Of a stretch of 64,000 bases of DNA, positions 43,937 through 52,245 are shown piece after piece. This DNA comes from Methylobacterium sp. J-026 (lineage in GTDB: Bacteria; Pseudomonadota; Alphaproteobacteria; Rhizobiales; Beijerinckiaceae): positions 50,650-114,649 of the forward strand of contig NZ_JAKSYC010000343.1 in assembly GCF_022829585.1 (NCBI RefSeq). Direction: 5' to 3'. A model generated the notes under the pieces. The model was given only the letters and a program-made list of their open reading frames with translations. It was not told where the DNA came from and did no database searches. How positions within the stretch are numbered: the first letter of the stretch is position 1; every line of letters starts with the position of its first letter. The position numbers were made by a program, and so were the translations under genes.

Positions 43937-44647
43937 TTACGAAACCCATTTCAGCAGGGAGATCACCCCCATATTGGCGGCGTGCCGATGGGCGGATACG
44001 GCGCGGCGCGTGGCGATCTCCGACCGGTTCGCGGCATAATACCGATAGGTCGCGAGCAGCATCTCACGGTTGGTGAGAGTCGGTGCCCAACCCAGGGCGC
44101 CCTTGATCCGGCTGGTGTCGAAGATGAAATCCTCGGCGATCATCCGGTAATGATACGGTCCGAGCGGTGAGATCCGCAGGGGGTGTGCCGCTCGCATCGC
44201 GAGGAGCAGCGGCGCCTTCGGCAATCGGGCCGTGCGGGCGCAGGTGCCGGCCTGCGCGATCACAGGCTCGAACGTGTCGCGCGTCGGGCCGACGTCGCCG
44301 GACCCGATCCCGAAGGTGCCGGAGGCTCGGCGTCGCCAGGCCAGCACCATGGCCTCGATCAGGTCGTCCACGGACGCGAATTGGTAGCGGTTGCGGCCCT
44401 CGCCGACCAGCCAGACCCTTCGGCCTTCCGCGATGAACGCGAACAGGATCGCCAGCAAGCCGAGCCGCCCGGCCCCCATGATGGTCGGTGACCGGATGAT
44501 CGTGGCGGCGAAGTCGGCGGCATGAGCCACGCGGATCTTCTCGCCCTCCCATTTGCTGGTGCCGCAGGGCTCGCACGGCGCCGGGGGATCGTCCTCCCGC
44601 ACCGGCCGGTCGAAGCCATGACCCCAGACGCACAGGACGCGGGCCAT
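43937..44647 (-). pseudogene. Truncated NAD-dependent epimerase/dehydratase (extended SDR) remnant
   Basis: A 236-codon frame covering only the C-terminal two-thirds of an extended SDR sugar epimerase. It begins just before the W-G-H-G-F-D-R-P-V-R-E-D-D block, so the N-terminal Rossmann nucleotide-binding region (G-x-x-G-x-x-G, about 110 residues) is absent. The catalytic Y-x-x-x-K position reads C-G-T-S-K: the tyrosine is replaced by cysteine. The remaining sequence (I-I-R-S-P-T-I-M-G-A-G, F-A-S-V-D-D-L-I-E-A-M, L-G-W-A-P-T-L-T) is otherwise intact with no stop codons. It is most simply a decaying gene. It starts 26 bases after the stop of the GT87-like gene. A repurposed non-catalytic protein is the alternative. 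Confidence 0.72.
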
Positions 44648-44673
44648 GGGTCAGTCCGGGGTGCGATCGGAGG

Positions 44674-45873
44674 TCAGACGGCCGGCTCGAGCCGAGCGAG
44701 GGCGGCGGCGGGGACCGTCTCCCGGCCGGGTCTCGAAAGACGCGCGGCCTGGGTGAACAGCGCGCCGGGCACGATCAGGCAGAGGAGCGGTATCTCGAAG
44801 ATGAAGAAGATGCGCGCCAGCGGGACCAGCAACCAGACCGCCACCGCCAGGCGCGATGGCCTTGGGTCGCCCGCGAGCACGACCAGGGTCAGGGCCGGCG
44901 CCACGACAGCCAGGTCGTAATGCGAGGCGTAGGGTTGCATCACCAGAACGGCCAGCAGAACCACAAGGAGCCGGGCCGGACTGCGCATATCGCCGCGCAG
45001 GGCCCGTATGGCGGCGGCGAGCGCCAGGACGCTGATGCATCCCTGGATCGTCCAGGCGATGCCCGCGGGCAGTCCCCAGAATCGGGCGACGAAATAGGGT
45101 GTGGCCGAGGTCTCGATCATCGGTGCGTTGAACGCGATGATGAAGGAGCTCTGCAGCGGCATCGTCACGGTGACGAACCGTTCCCAGACCGCGACGCCGA
45201 ACACGGCGACCGAGACGCCCACAAGCGCGGCCGTGGCGATCCCGGCCGCGACCAGACAGCGCCAGAAACCGCCACACAGCAGGATCAGCCCGAGCGCCGC
45301 CGCGAATTGCGGCTTCACGGTGAGGCAGGCGAAACACAGGCCGGCGAGCCACGGGCGACGACCGCTCTCCTGCAGCACGACGGTCGCCCCGAGGGCGAGC
45401 AGGCCGCCGAAATGGCCGTAGAGCATCATCGTGATCGCGGGCGGCGACAGGCAGGCGACCAGGACAAGGGTGCCGTCGACGGCCTCGGCTGATCGGCGCG
45501 TCGCCCAGGCCAGGGCAGCGACGTTCACCGCGGTCCAGACGAAGACGGCCGGCAGGAACGGCAGGCCGACGAGCGGCACCAGAAACAGCAGCACGTGCGG
45601 CGGATAGACGAACAGAAGATGCGGATCGTAGCTCAGGCCGAAGGCCGCCTTGACCGCGTCACCGTAGGCCGGGAGATCGATCAGCGTGCCGGCCTGCCCC
45701 GCCATGACCAGCCGGGACGCGAGCCAGAAATTGACGTAGTCGTGTCCGAGCGGCGCGCCGATCATCCAGGCGTGCAAATCCCACGGCCTCAACGAGAGCC
45801 ACGTCCCGAGCGCGATCACGAAACCCGTCGCGATGATCGGGATCTGCCTGCGACCCAGAGTCTGTTTCGGCAT
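44674..45873 (-). CDS. GT87-like (DUF2029) polytopic membrane glycosyltransferase
   Basis: A 399-residue membrane protein with about ten hydrophobic segments. The signature G-H-D-Y-V-N-F-W-L-A-S-R with an aspartate in the first periplasmic loop, then Y-P-P-H-V-L-L-F and C-L-T-V-K-P-Q-F, match the GT87/DUF2029 family of polyprenyl-phosphate-mannose-dependent transferases. It probably adds a sugar to a lipid or glycan on the periplasmic side. ATG 45873 begins M-P-K-Q-T-L-G. The gene is divergent from a second large membrane protein across 197 bases and is followed by the truncated epimerase and the Glf-like oxidoreductase. Confidence 0.8.
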   Translation of the reverse strand: MPKQTLGRRQIPIIATGFVIALGTWLSLRPWDLHAWMIGAPLGHDYVNFWLASRLVMAGQAGTLIDLPAYGDAVKAAFGLSYDPHLLFVYPPHVLLFLVPLVGLPFLPAVFVWTAVNVAALAWATRRSAEAVDGTLVLVACLSPPAITMMLYGHFGGLLALGATVVLQESGRRPWLAGLCFACLTVKPQFAAALGLILLCGGFWRCLVAAGIATAALVGVSVAVFGVAVWERFVTVTMPLQSSFIIAFNAPMIETSATPYFVARFWGLPAGIAWTIQGCISVLALAAAIRALRGDMRSPARLLVVLLAVLVMQPYASHYDLAVVAPALTLVVLAGDPRPSRLAVAVWLLVPLARIFFIFEIPLLCLIVPGALFTQAARLSRPGRETVPAAALARLEPAV

Positions 45874-46070
45874 GCCCGGAGGGTCCCAGTTCCGTATGCG
45901 GCGCGGCGAACTCGAACGGCACGATCCGAACCTAAGTGTGCAGCGCTGACGATCGGTTAACCGCCGCGCAACAGAAGTACGACGAACATGCCCGGCGCCT
46001 CGACCGGGCGTCAGGCGTGACCTCGCCCCGATCCGGGCAGAGGGGCCCGCCGCTCGTCTGGGTGCCCGCC

Positions 46071-47891
46071 ATGCCCGCTTCGGCGGATCCGATCCCCGCC
46101 CGCGCCGCACGGCTCGATCCGCGCCCGCTCCTGTGGCTGCTCGTCGCCCTGTCGCTTGCGACCATGAACGCGCCGCAGGACATCTGGGACACGATCCGGC
46201 ACCTGCGCGTGCCCGATACCGACGACGCCATGCGGCTCGTCGCGGTGCGCGATCTGCTCGCGGGCCAGGGCTGGTACGACAACGTCCAGTACCGCTTCCT
46301 CCCACCCGGAGGCGTACCGAGCCACTGGTCGCGCCTGGTGGATGCCCCGATCGCCGGGCTGATCCTGGCCCTGACGCCCCTCGCCGGCCGGACCCTGGCG
46401 GAGGGCTTGGCCGCCGCATTGTGGCCGGCGCTGCTGTTCGCGCTCTATTGCGGCGTGCTCCATCGCGGCACCCGGGCGCGTTTCGGCAGCCGCGCTGCAG
46501 TGCTGGCCGTCATCGCGGCGACCCAGACTCTCGGGGTCGGCATCCAATTCGCCGCCGGGCGGGTCGACCACCACAACGTCCAGATCATCGCGATCCTCGG
46601 ACTCTCCTTCTGCATGATCCACGGCGGATTCCGGAGCGGTCTCGTCGGCGGCGGTCTTGCGGCCCTGTCGCTGGCGGTGGGGCTGGAAGGTCTGCCGTCC
46701 ATCGCCCCGGCGGCCCTGTTCCTCGTGGGGGATTGGTGCCTGCGCGGCCGTCCGGCGCTGCCGGTCCTGGCCGGCTTCGGCCTCGGGCTCGGGATCGCCG
46801 CGCCGATCCTGTTCGCCGTGCAGACGGATCCCGGGCTCTGGGGGGCCCCGCGCTGCGATGCGCTCTCGCTACCCTGGCTGTGGATCGCCCTCGGCGGCCT
46901 GCTCTTCGCCGTCTCCGCGGCCGCAGCTGGCGACCGTCTCGGGTCGATGCGGGCGCGCGCCGCGCTGGCGGCGGCCTGCGGCGCGATCCTGCTCGTGGGC
47001 TTCGCCCTCGCCTTCCCGACCTGCCTGGGCGGGCCCTTCCCGGACATGCCGCCCCTCGTCCGGACCCGCTGGCTGCTGACGGTGAACGAGATGGCCTCGC
47101 TCCCGAAGTTCATCGCCCGGGGTCAGTGGGAGGCCCTGGTCTTCTATCCGGTGGTGCTGCTCGCGGCGTTCGCGGCGACCTGGATGGCGTGGCGCGGGCC
47201 GCAGCGGCGTGCCTGGTCGGTGGCGGCTTTGTTCCTCTGGCCGGGCCTGATCCTCGGCCTGTTCGAGTTCCGGGGGCTCTACATCGCGTCCGGCTTCGTG
47301 CCGCTGGTCGCGGGGGCCGTCCTCGACCGCGCGCTCGCGCAGGAGGCTGGAGCTCGGGCCGGTCTACCCCGCTGGGGTCTCGCGCTCCTCGGCGGCTGCC
47401 TCGTCAGCTCGCTCTGGATGGCGCCCGCGCTCCTGGCTGAGGCGCTGGCCCCGGCCGCGCGGACGGCCCCCGACCCCGCCGGCGCGGTCGCCTGCCGGAG
47501 CGAGGCCGCCCTGGCGCCCCTTGGCGCCCTGCCGCCCGGCACCGTCCTGGCGCCGATCGTCATGGGACCGGCAATCCTGCTGCACACGCCGCACCGGATC
47601 GTGGCCGCGCCGTATCATCGGGCGATCCCGGGGCTGATTGCGGCGATCGGGGGCCTGGGCGGCACGCAGGCGGATCTGGAGCGCGTGCTGACGACGTTCG
47701 CGATCCGCTACGTGGTTGCCTGCCCGGCCCGCCCGGCCGAGAACCTCCAGGCGGAGCCCGCCTTCGCCACGCGGCTCGTCGACGGCGCTGCGCGATACGA
47801 TCGGCTGGAGCTTCTCGACCTGCCCGGTCCGCTCAAGGTCTGGCGGGTGAAGCCGGAGCCGCTCAGAGCAGGCGCCGGTCGAGCCGGATGA
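46071..47891 (+). CDS. GT-C-like polytopic membrane protein, hypothetical (STT3/PMT-like topology)
   Basis: A 606-residue integral membrane protein with roughly a dozen hydrophobic helices. The first external loop contains P-D-T-D-D-A-M-R-L (D49-D52), the acidic metal-binding position of GT-C transferases, and G-R-V-D-H-H-N-V-Q follows in another loop. A soluble C-terminal domain of about 130 residues ends the protein. Lipid-linked sugar transfer in the periplasm is a reasonable inference but the donor and acceptor are unknown. ATG 46071 is used; the in-frame stretch from 45936 looks non-coding. Its 3' end overlaps the converging moeA end by 29 bases. Confidence 0.72.
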   Translation: MPASADPIPARAARLDPRPLLWLLVALSLATMNAPQDIWDTIRHLRVPDTDDAMRLVAVRDLLAGQGWYDNVQYRFLPPGGVPSHWSRLVDAPIAGLILALTPLAGRTLAEGLAAALWPALLFALYCGVLHRGTRARFGSRAAVLAVIAATQTLGVGIQFAAGRVDHHNVQIIAILGLSFCMIHGGFRSGLVGGGLAALSLAVGLEGLPSIAPAALFLVGDWCLRGRPALPVLAGFGLGLGIAAPILFAVQTDPGLWGAPRCDALSLPWLWIALGGLLFAVSAAAAGDRLGSMRARAALAAACGAILLVGFALAFPTCLGGPFPDMPPLVRTRWLLTVNEMASLPKFIARGQWEALVFYPVVLLAAFAATWMAWRGPQRRAWSVAALFLWPGLILGLFEFRGLYIASGFVPLVAGAVLDRALAQEAGARAGLPRWGLALLGGCLVSSLWMAPALLAEALAPAARTAPDPAGAVACRSEAALAPLGALPPGTVLAPIVMGPAILLHTPHRIVAAPYHRAIPGLIAAIGGLGGTQADLERVLTTFAIRYVVACPARPAENLQAEPAFATRLVDGAARYDRLELLDLPGPLKVWRVKPEPLRAGAGRAG

Positions 47892-49092
47892 TCCGGCACG
47901 GATCGCCGGCCCGGGCGGCGGGCTCGTGCGGCGCGCGGATCAGCAGCGCCTCGGCGTGGCCCAGCACCGCCAGCATCGAGGAATCCTGGCGCTGCTCCGG
48001 AGTCGCCACCGGAAGCTGGCCCGGCGTGACGGCGAGGCGCGCGCGCATGTAGTCGGCCCGTCCATCGTTGGCCGGGAGGTCGCGGCCGAGCGTCGCCGGC
48101 TCGCTGCGGTCTTCGCCGGCCCGGGGATCGCCCTGCAACGCACGGATCGCCGGCACCACGAACAGCAGCCCGCAGACGATCGACGAGACCGGATTTCCCG
48201 GCAGCCCGATCACCAGCATGTCGCCGAGGCGGCCGTGCATCAGCGGCTTGCCGGGCCGGAGCGCCACCCGCCAGAAGCCAAGTTCCAACCCCTCCCGGGC
48301 CAGCGCAGCCTGGACGAGGTCGTGATCGCCGACCGACGCGCCCCCGAGGGTCACCAGCAGGTCGGCCCGGGCCTCGCGGGCGCGGCGGAAGGCGTACGCC
48401 AGGGCGGCATGGTCGTCCGCCGCGATGCCGAGATCGATGATCTCCGCCCCCGCCTCGGTGGCGAGCGCGCCGACGGCGAGGCTGTTCGAGGCGACGATCT
48501 GATCCCAGGCGGGATTCTCCCCCGGGGCCACCAGCTCGTCCCCGGTGGCCAGGATCGCAACCCGGGGCCTGCGCCGGACCGGCAGGCGCGGGTGGCCGGC
48601 CGCCGCCGCCAGGGCGAGGCGCCGCGCGTCGAGGGTCAAGCCTTGGGTGAGCAGCGTCTCCCCGGCCGTGAAATCGAGCCCGGCGCGGCGGATGAACCGG
48701 TTCGGCTCGACCGGTTCGACCACGCGCACGGTCTCGCCCTCGGCCTGTGCGTCCTCCTGGATCAGAATCGCGTCCGCGCCATCGGGCACCGGCGCCCCGG
48801 TGAAGATCCGCACCGCCTCGCCGGGGCCGATGCGTCCCGAGAAACCGTGGCCGGCCGCGCTGGTGCCGATCAGCCGCAGGGTTGCCCCCGGCGATGCAGC
48901 GTCGGCGCCGCGCACCGCGTAGCCGTCCATGGCGGAGGCCGGGAAGGGCGGCTGCGTCCGGGTGGCGACGATGTCGGCGGCCAGCGTCCGCCCGGAGGCA
49001 TGGGCCAGGGGCACGGTTTCGGCCTCGACGTGGCCGGGAACGCTCGCCAGGACCCGCGCCAGCGCCTCGGCGACCGGGATCAGGCCGCTCAT
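47863..49092 (-). CDS. moeA: Molybdopterin molybdenumtransferase MoeA
   Basis: A 409-residue MoeA. The N-terminal region has P-P-F-P-A-S-A-M-D-G-Y-A-V-R, the MoeA signature that positions adenylylated molybdopterin. The central MogA-like domain shows V-A-I-L-A-T-G-D-E-L and G-G-A-S-V-G-D-H-D, and a C-terminal beta domain follows. It inserts molybdate into the cofactor, needed for formate dehydrogenases and other molybdoenzymes. The start overlaps moaC by four bases (ATGA), so it is the last gene of the ppiD-trpEGDC-moaC-moeA run. The 3' end overlaps the converging membrane protein gene. Confidence 0.95.
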   Translation of the reverse strand: MSGLIPVAEALARVLASVPGHVEAETVPLAHASGRTLAADIVATRTQPPFPASAMDGYAVRGADAASPGATLRLIGTSAAGHGFSGRIGPGEAVRIFTGAPVPDGADAILIQEDAQAEGETVRVVEPVEPNRFIRRAGLDFTAGETLLTQGLTLDARRLALAAAAGHPRLPVRRRPRVAILATGDELVAPGENPAWDQIVASNSLAVGALATEAGAEIIDLGIAADDHAALAYAFRRAREARADLLVTLGGASVGDHDLVQAALAREGLELGFWRVALRPGKPLMHGRLGDMLVIGLPGNPVSSIVCGLLFVVPAIRALQGDPRAGEDRSEPATLGRDLPANDGRADYMRARLAVTPGQLPVATPEQRQDSSMLAVLGHAEALLIRAPHEPAARAGDPCRIIRLDRRLL

Positions 49093-49580
49093 GCCAGAGG
49101 GGCCCGGTAGGCGCCGGAGCGGCCGCCATCCTTGGCAACGAGCCGGATACCCTCGATCCGCATGCCGCGATCCACCGCCTTCACCATGTCGTAGACCGTC
49201 AGACAGGCCACCGAGACGGCGGTCAGCGCCTCCATCTCGACCCCGGTCGGGCCCTGGACCCGCACCTCGGCGGCGATCCGCAGGCCGGGCAGCGCGTCGT
49301 CGGGCTCACATATGACCCGGATCTTGGACAGGAGCAGCGGGTGGCAGAGCGGGATCAGCTCGTGGGTGCGCTTGGCCGCCATGATGCCGGCCAGCCGCGC
49401 GGTTCCGATCACGTCGCCTTTCTTGGCGTCGCCCTCGCGGATCAGCACCAGGGTCTCGGGCCGCATCACGATGCAGCCCTCCGCCCGGGCGGTCCGGTCG
49501 GTGGCGGGCTTGTCGGTGACGTCGACCATGTTGGCCGCGCCGCTGGTGTCGAGATGGGTGAGCGTCGTGCCGGGCTCCAT
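49089..49580 (-). CDS. moaC: Cyclic pyranopterin monophosphate synthase MoaC
   Basis: A 163-residue MoaC, the standard length. Conserved active-site features: K-K-G-D-V-I-G-T-A-R-L-A-G-I-M-A-A-K-R-T, L-I-P-L-C-H-P-L with the catalytic His, and G-V-E-M-E-A-L-T-A. It makes the cyclic pyranopterin intermediate of molybdenum cofactor with MoaA. It begins three bases after the trpC stop and overlaps moeA by four bases, so it is embedded in the tryptophan operon. MoaA, MoaD and MoaE are not in the window. Confidence 0.95.
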   Translation of the reverse strand: MEPGTTLTHLDTSGAANMVDVTDKPATDRTARAEGCIVMRPETLVLIREGDAKKGDVIGTARLAGIMAAKRTHELIPLCHPLLLSKIRVICEPDDALPGLRIAAEVRVQGPTGVEMEALTAVSVACLTVYDMVKAVDRGMRIEGIRLVAKDGGRSGAYRAPLA

Positions 49581-49583
49581 CGC

Positions 49584-50465
49584 TCAGCCCTTGATCCGGG
49601 CCTTGGGGGCCTCACCGTTGCCAAAGAGCAACGCGCGGGTCGCCGCGGTCACATCCGCCTGACGCATCAGGCTCTCGCCGACCAGGACCACGCCGAGGCC
49701 GTTCTCCCGGAGACGCATCACGTCGGCGTGGTCGCCGATGCCGCTCTCGGCGACCGCGATTCGATCTTCGGGGATACCGGGCTTGAGGTGGATCGCGGTC
49801 TCGAAGGAGACCTCGAAGGTCTTGAGATTGCGGTTGTTGATGCCGATCAGCGCCGTGCCCAGGGGAATCGCCCGGGCGAGCTCGGCCTCGTCGTGGACCT
49901 CGACCAGGACGTCCATCCCGAGAAGGTGCGCCGTCTCGACCAGGGCGACGGCCTCGTCGTCGTCGAGGCAGGCCATGATCGCCAGGATGCAGTCGGCGCC
50001 CCAGGCCCGGGCCTCGTAGACCTGGTAGGGCTCGAACAGGAAGTCCTTGCGCAACACCGGCAGCCGGCAGGCCTTGCGCGCCGCGGTCAGATAGTCCGGC
50101 CGCCCCTGGAACGAGGGTTCGTCGGTGAGGACCGACAGGCAGGTGGCGCCGCCGTCCTCGTAGGCGGCGGCGAGGGTCTTGGGGTCGAAATCGGCCCGGA
50201 TCAGGCCCTTCGAGGGCGAGGCCTTCTTCACCTCTGCGATGAGCGCCGGGCGCCCCTCGGCGAGATGGGCGCGGATCGCCGCCGCGAAGCCGCGCACCGG
50301 ATCGGCCTGCGCGACCTTGCGCTCGAGCTTGGCGAGCGGCACGCGCAGCTTCGCCTCGGCGATCTCCCGGCGCTTGTAGGCCTCGATTCGGGCGAGCACG
50401 TTGGGCCGCTCGGGGGGCGTCTCGGCGACCGTATCGCGATTCGCCTCTTGCGTCAGCGAGCTCAT
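49584..50465 (-). CDS. trpC: Indole-3-glycerol phosphate synthase TrpC
   Basis: A 293-residue TIM-barrel enzyme converting carboxyphenylaminodeoxyribulose phosphate to indoleglycerol phosphate. The signature is I-A-E-V-K-K-A-S-P-S-K-G near residue 80, with L-T-D-E-P-S-F-Q-G-R and L-R-K-D-F-L later, and G-I-N-N-R-N-L-K-T-F and A-E-S-G-I in the last third. The first 20 or so residues are a non-conserved extension. Its ATG overlaps the trpD stop by four bases. It is not fused to TrpF, which must be encoded elsewhere. Confidence 0.95.
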   Translation of the reverse strand: MSSLTQEANRDTVAETPPERPNVLARIEAYKRREIAEAKLRVPLAKLERKVAQADPVRGFAAAIRAHLAEGRPALIAEVKKASPSKGLIRADFDPKTLAAAYEDGGATCLSVLTDEPSFQGRPDYLTAARKACRLPVLRKDFLFEPYQVYEARAWGADCILAIMACLDDDEAVALVETAHLLGMDVLVEVHDEAELARAIPLGTALIGINNRNLKTFEVSFETAIHLKPGIPEDRIAVAESGIGDHADVMRLRENGLGVVLVGESLMRQADVTAATRALLFGNGEAPKARIKG

Positions 50466-51499
50466 TGGCCCTCCTGCCCGGTGGCGTGGTCGTTCGAGGC
50501 CTGGACGAGGCGGGCGAGGGTCGCCCGGGCCGCCCCGGAATCGACCGCATGGTGCGCCCGCGCGAGCCCGTCCGCCAGGGTCGGGGCGGCCCCCGCGACG
50601 ACGAGTGCCGCCCCGGCGTTGAGAACCGCGATGTCCCGGTAGGCGTTGCGCGCGCCCGCCAGCACCGCCTCCAGCGCCCGGGCATTGTCGGCGGGATCGC
50701 CCCCGCGCAGTTCTTCCGCCGCCCGCAACGCCAGGCCGAGGTCGCGCGGGTCGATGGTGAAGCGGGAGATCCGGCCGTCATCGAGGGCGACGACCCGGGT
50801 CGGGCCGGTGACGGTGATCTCGTCGAGCCCGTCGGAGCCGTGGACGGTCCAGACCCTGCGGCTGCCGAGTTCCGCGAGCACCCGGGTCAGCGGCTCGGCG
50901 AGCGCCTCCTGGGCGACGCCGAACAGCTGGCAGGCCACGCCCGCCGGATTGCACAGCGGGCCCAGCAGGTTAAAGATCGTCCGCACCGGCAGTTCCGAGC
51001 GGATCGCCGCCACGTGGCGCATCGCCGGGTGATGGGCCTGCGCGAACAGGAAGCACAGGTTGGCCTCGGCCAGACAGCGCGCCTGCCCCGCCGCGTCGAG
51101 GCCGAGCCGCACGCCGAGGGCAGCCAGGACGTCGGCGGCGCCGGAGCGGGAGGTGGCGGCGCGGTTGCCGTGCTTGGCCACCGGCACGCCGCAGGCGGCC
51201 ACCAGGATGGCGGCGAGCGTGGAGACATTGACGCTGCCGGACTGATCGCCGCCGGTGCCGACCACGTCGACGGCGCCCTCCGGAGCCGCCACCCGGGTCA
51301 TGCGCGCGCGCATGGCCTCGGCGGCGCCGACGATCTCCTCGACGGTCTCGCCGCGCACCTTGAGGGCGGTCAGGAAGGCACCGGCCTGGACCGGGGTCAC
51401 CGCGCCCGACAGCAGGTCGTCGAAGGCCGCGCGCGCCTCGGCCCGGTCGAGGGCGTGGCCCCCGGCGACCTTGGCGAGATGGGGTCTGAAACTGTCCAT
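50462..51499 (-). CDS. trpD: Anthranilate phosphoribosyltransferase TrpD
   Basis: A 345-residue TrpD. The PRPP-binding G-T-G-G-D-Q-S-G-S-V-N-V-S-T is at about residues 80-93, the H-G-N-R-A-A-T-S-R-S-G-A-A-D loop follows, and R-T-I-F-N-L-L-G-P-L-C-N-P-A is central. It joins anthranilate to PRPP in the second step of tryptophan synthesis. ATG 51499 gives the family M-D-S-F start; an in-frame TTG at 51538, overlapping the trpG stop (TTGA), would add 13 residues. It is coupled to trpC by a four-base overlap. Confidence 0.95.
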   Translation of the reverse strand: MDSFRPHLAKVAGGHALDRAEARAAFDDLLSGAVTPVQAGAFLTALKVRGETVEEIVGAAEAMRARMTRVAAPEGAVDVVGTGGDQSGSVNVSTLAAILVAACGVPVAKHGNRAATSRSGAADVLAALGVRLGLDAAGQARCLAEANLCFLFAQAHHPAMRHVAAIRSELPVRTIFNLLGPLCNPAGVACQLFGVAQEALAEPLTRVLAELGSRRVWTVHGSDGLDEITVTGPTRVVALDDGRISRFTIDPRDLGLALRAAEELRGGDPADNARALEAVLAGARNAYRDIAVLNAGAALVVAGAAPTLADGLARAHHAVDSGAARATLARLVQASNDHATGQEGQ

Positions 51500-51534
51500 G
51501 GATTCTGTCGGAGGGCCGCCCCGGCCGCCGGCCG

Positions 51535-52149
51535 TCAATGCACGCCGGCGCGGGTCCTGTCACGCGCCGCGTTCCAGGCGGCGGCGAGATCGAGGAAGTT
51601 CTTCACGATCTCCGTGCCGTGCTGCGACCGGATGCTCTCCGGGTGGAACTGGACGCCGTGGAGCGGGCGCTCGGCGTGCTCGAGCCCCATGATCAGCCCG
51701 TCCGCCTCGGCGGTGACCCGCAGCGATTCCGGGCAACTGGCGCGGTCAACCACCAGGGAGTGGTAGCGCGTCGCCTCGAAGCTGTCGTTCAGGCCGCGGA
51801 ACAGGCCGCTGGCCCCGTGCCGGATGGTCGAGACCTTGCCGTGCAGCGGCAGCGGCGCACGCACCACATCGCCCCCGAAGGCTTGGCCGATGGCCTGGAG
51901 GCCGAGGCAGACGCCGAAGATCGGGATTTCGTCCGACAGCTCGCGCACCACGTCGAGGCAGATGCCGGCCTCGTTCGGCGTGCAGGGTCCCGGCGAGAGC
52001 ACGATCGCGTCGGGGGCCCGGCTGCGGATGTCCGCGATGCTGGTCGCGTCGTTGCGGGCGACGTCGATCGTACCGCAGAGCGGACCGATCAGGTGGACGA
52101 GATTCCACGTGAAGGAATCGTAATTGTCGATGACGAGGACGTTGGGCAT
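51535..52149 (-). CDS. trpG: Anthranilate synthase component II (glutamine amidotransferase) TrpG
   Basis: A 204-residue class I glutamine amidotransferase. The nucleophile Cys is in F-G-V-C-L-G-L-Q, and the His-Glu pair is in V-Q-F-H-P-E-S. The N-terminus is L-V-I-D-N-Y-D-S-F-T-W-N-L-V. It supplies ammonia to TrpE for anthranilate. ATG 52149 is preferred over 52170 as the standard M-P-N-V-L-V opening. The trpE stop lies about 96 bases upstream and trpD follows directly. Confidence 0.94.
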   Translation of the reverse strand: MPNVLVIDNYDSFTWNLVHLIGPLCGTIDVARNDATSIADIRSRAPDAIVLSPGPCTPNEAGICLDVVRELSDEIPIFGVCLGLQAIGQAFGGDVVRAPLPLHGKVSTIRHGASGLFRGLNDSFEATRYHSLVVDRASCPESLRVTAEADGLIMGLEHAERPLHGVQFHPESIRSQHGTEIVKNFLDLAAAWNAARDRTRAGVH

Positions 52150-52245
52150 CGCGGCGGCACGCTCGGGCATGCAGGCGATGTGACCGCTCGGGGCGGAGCG
52201 GTCAACCGCGTAGGCAGCGCGGCGCGCGCAGGCGGCGGGATCGGC

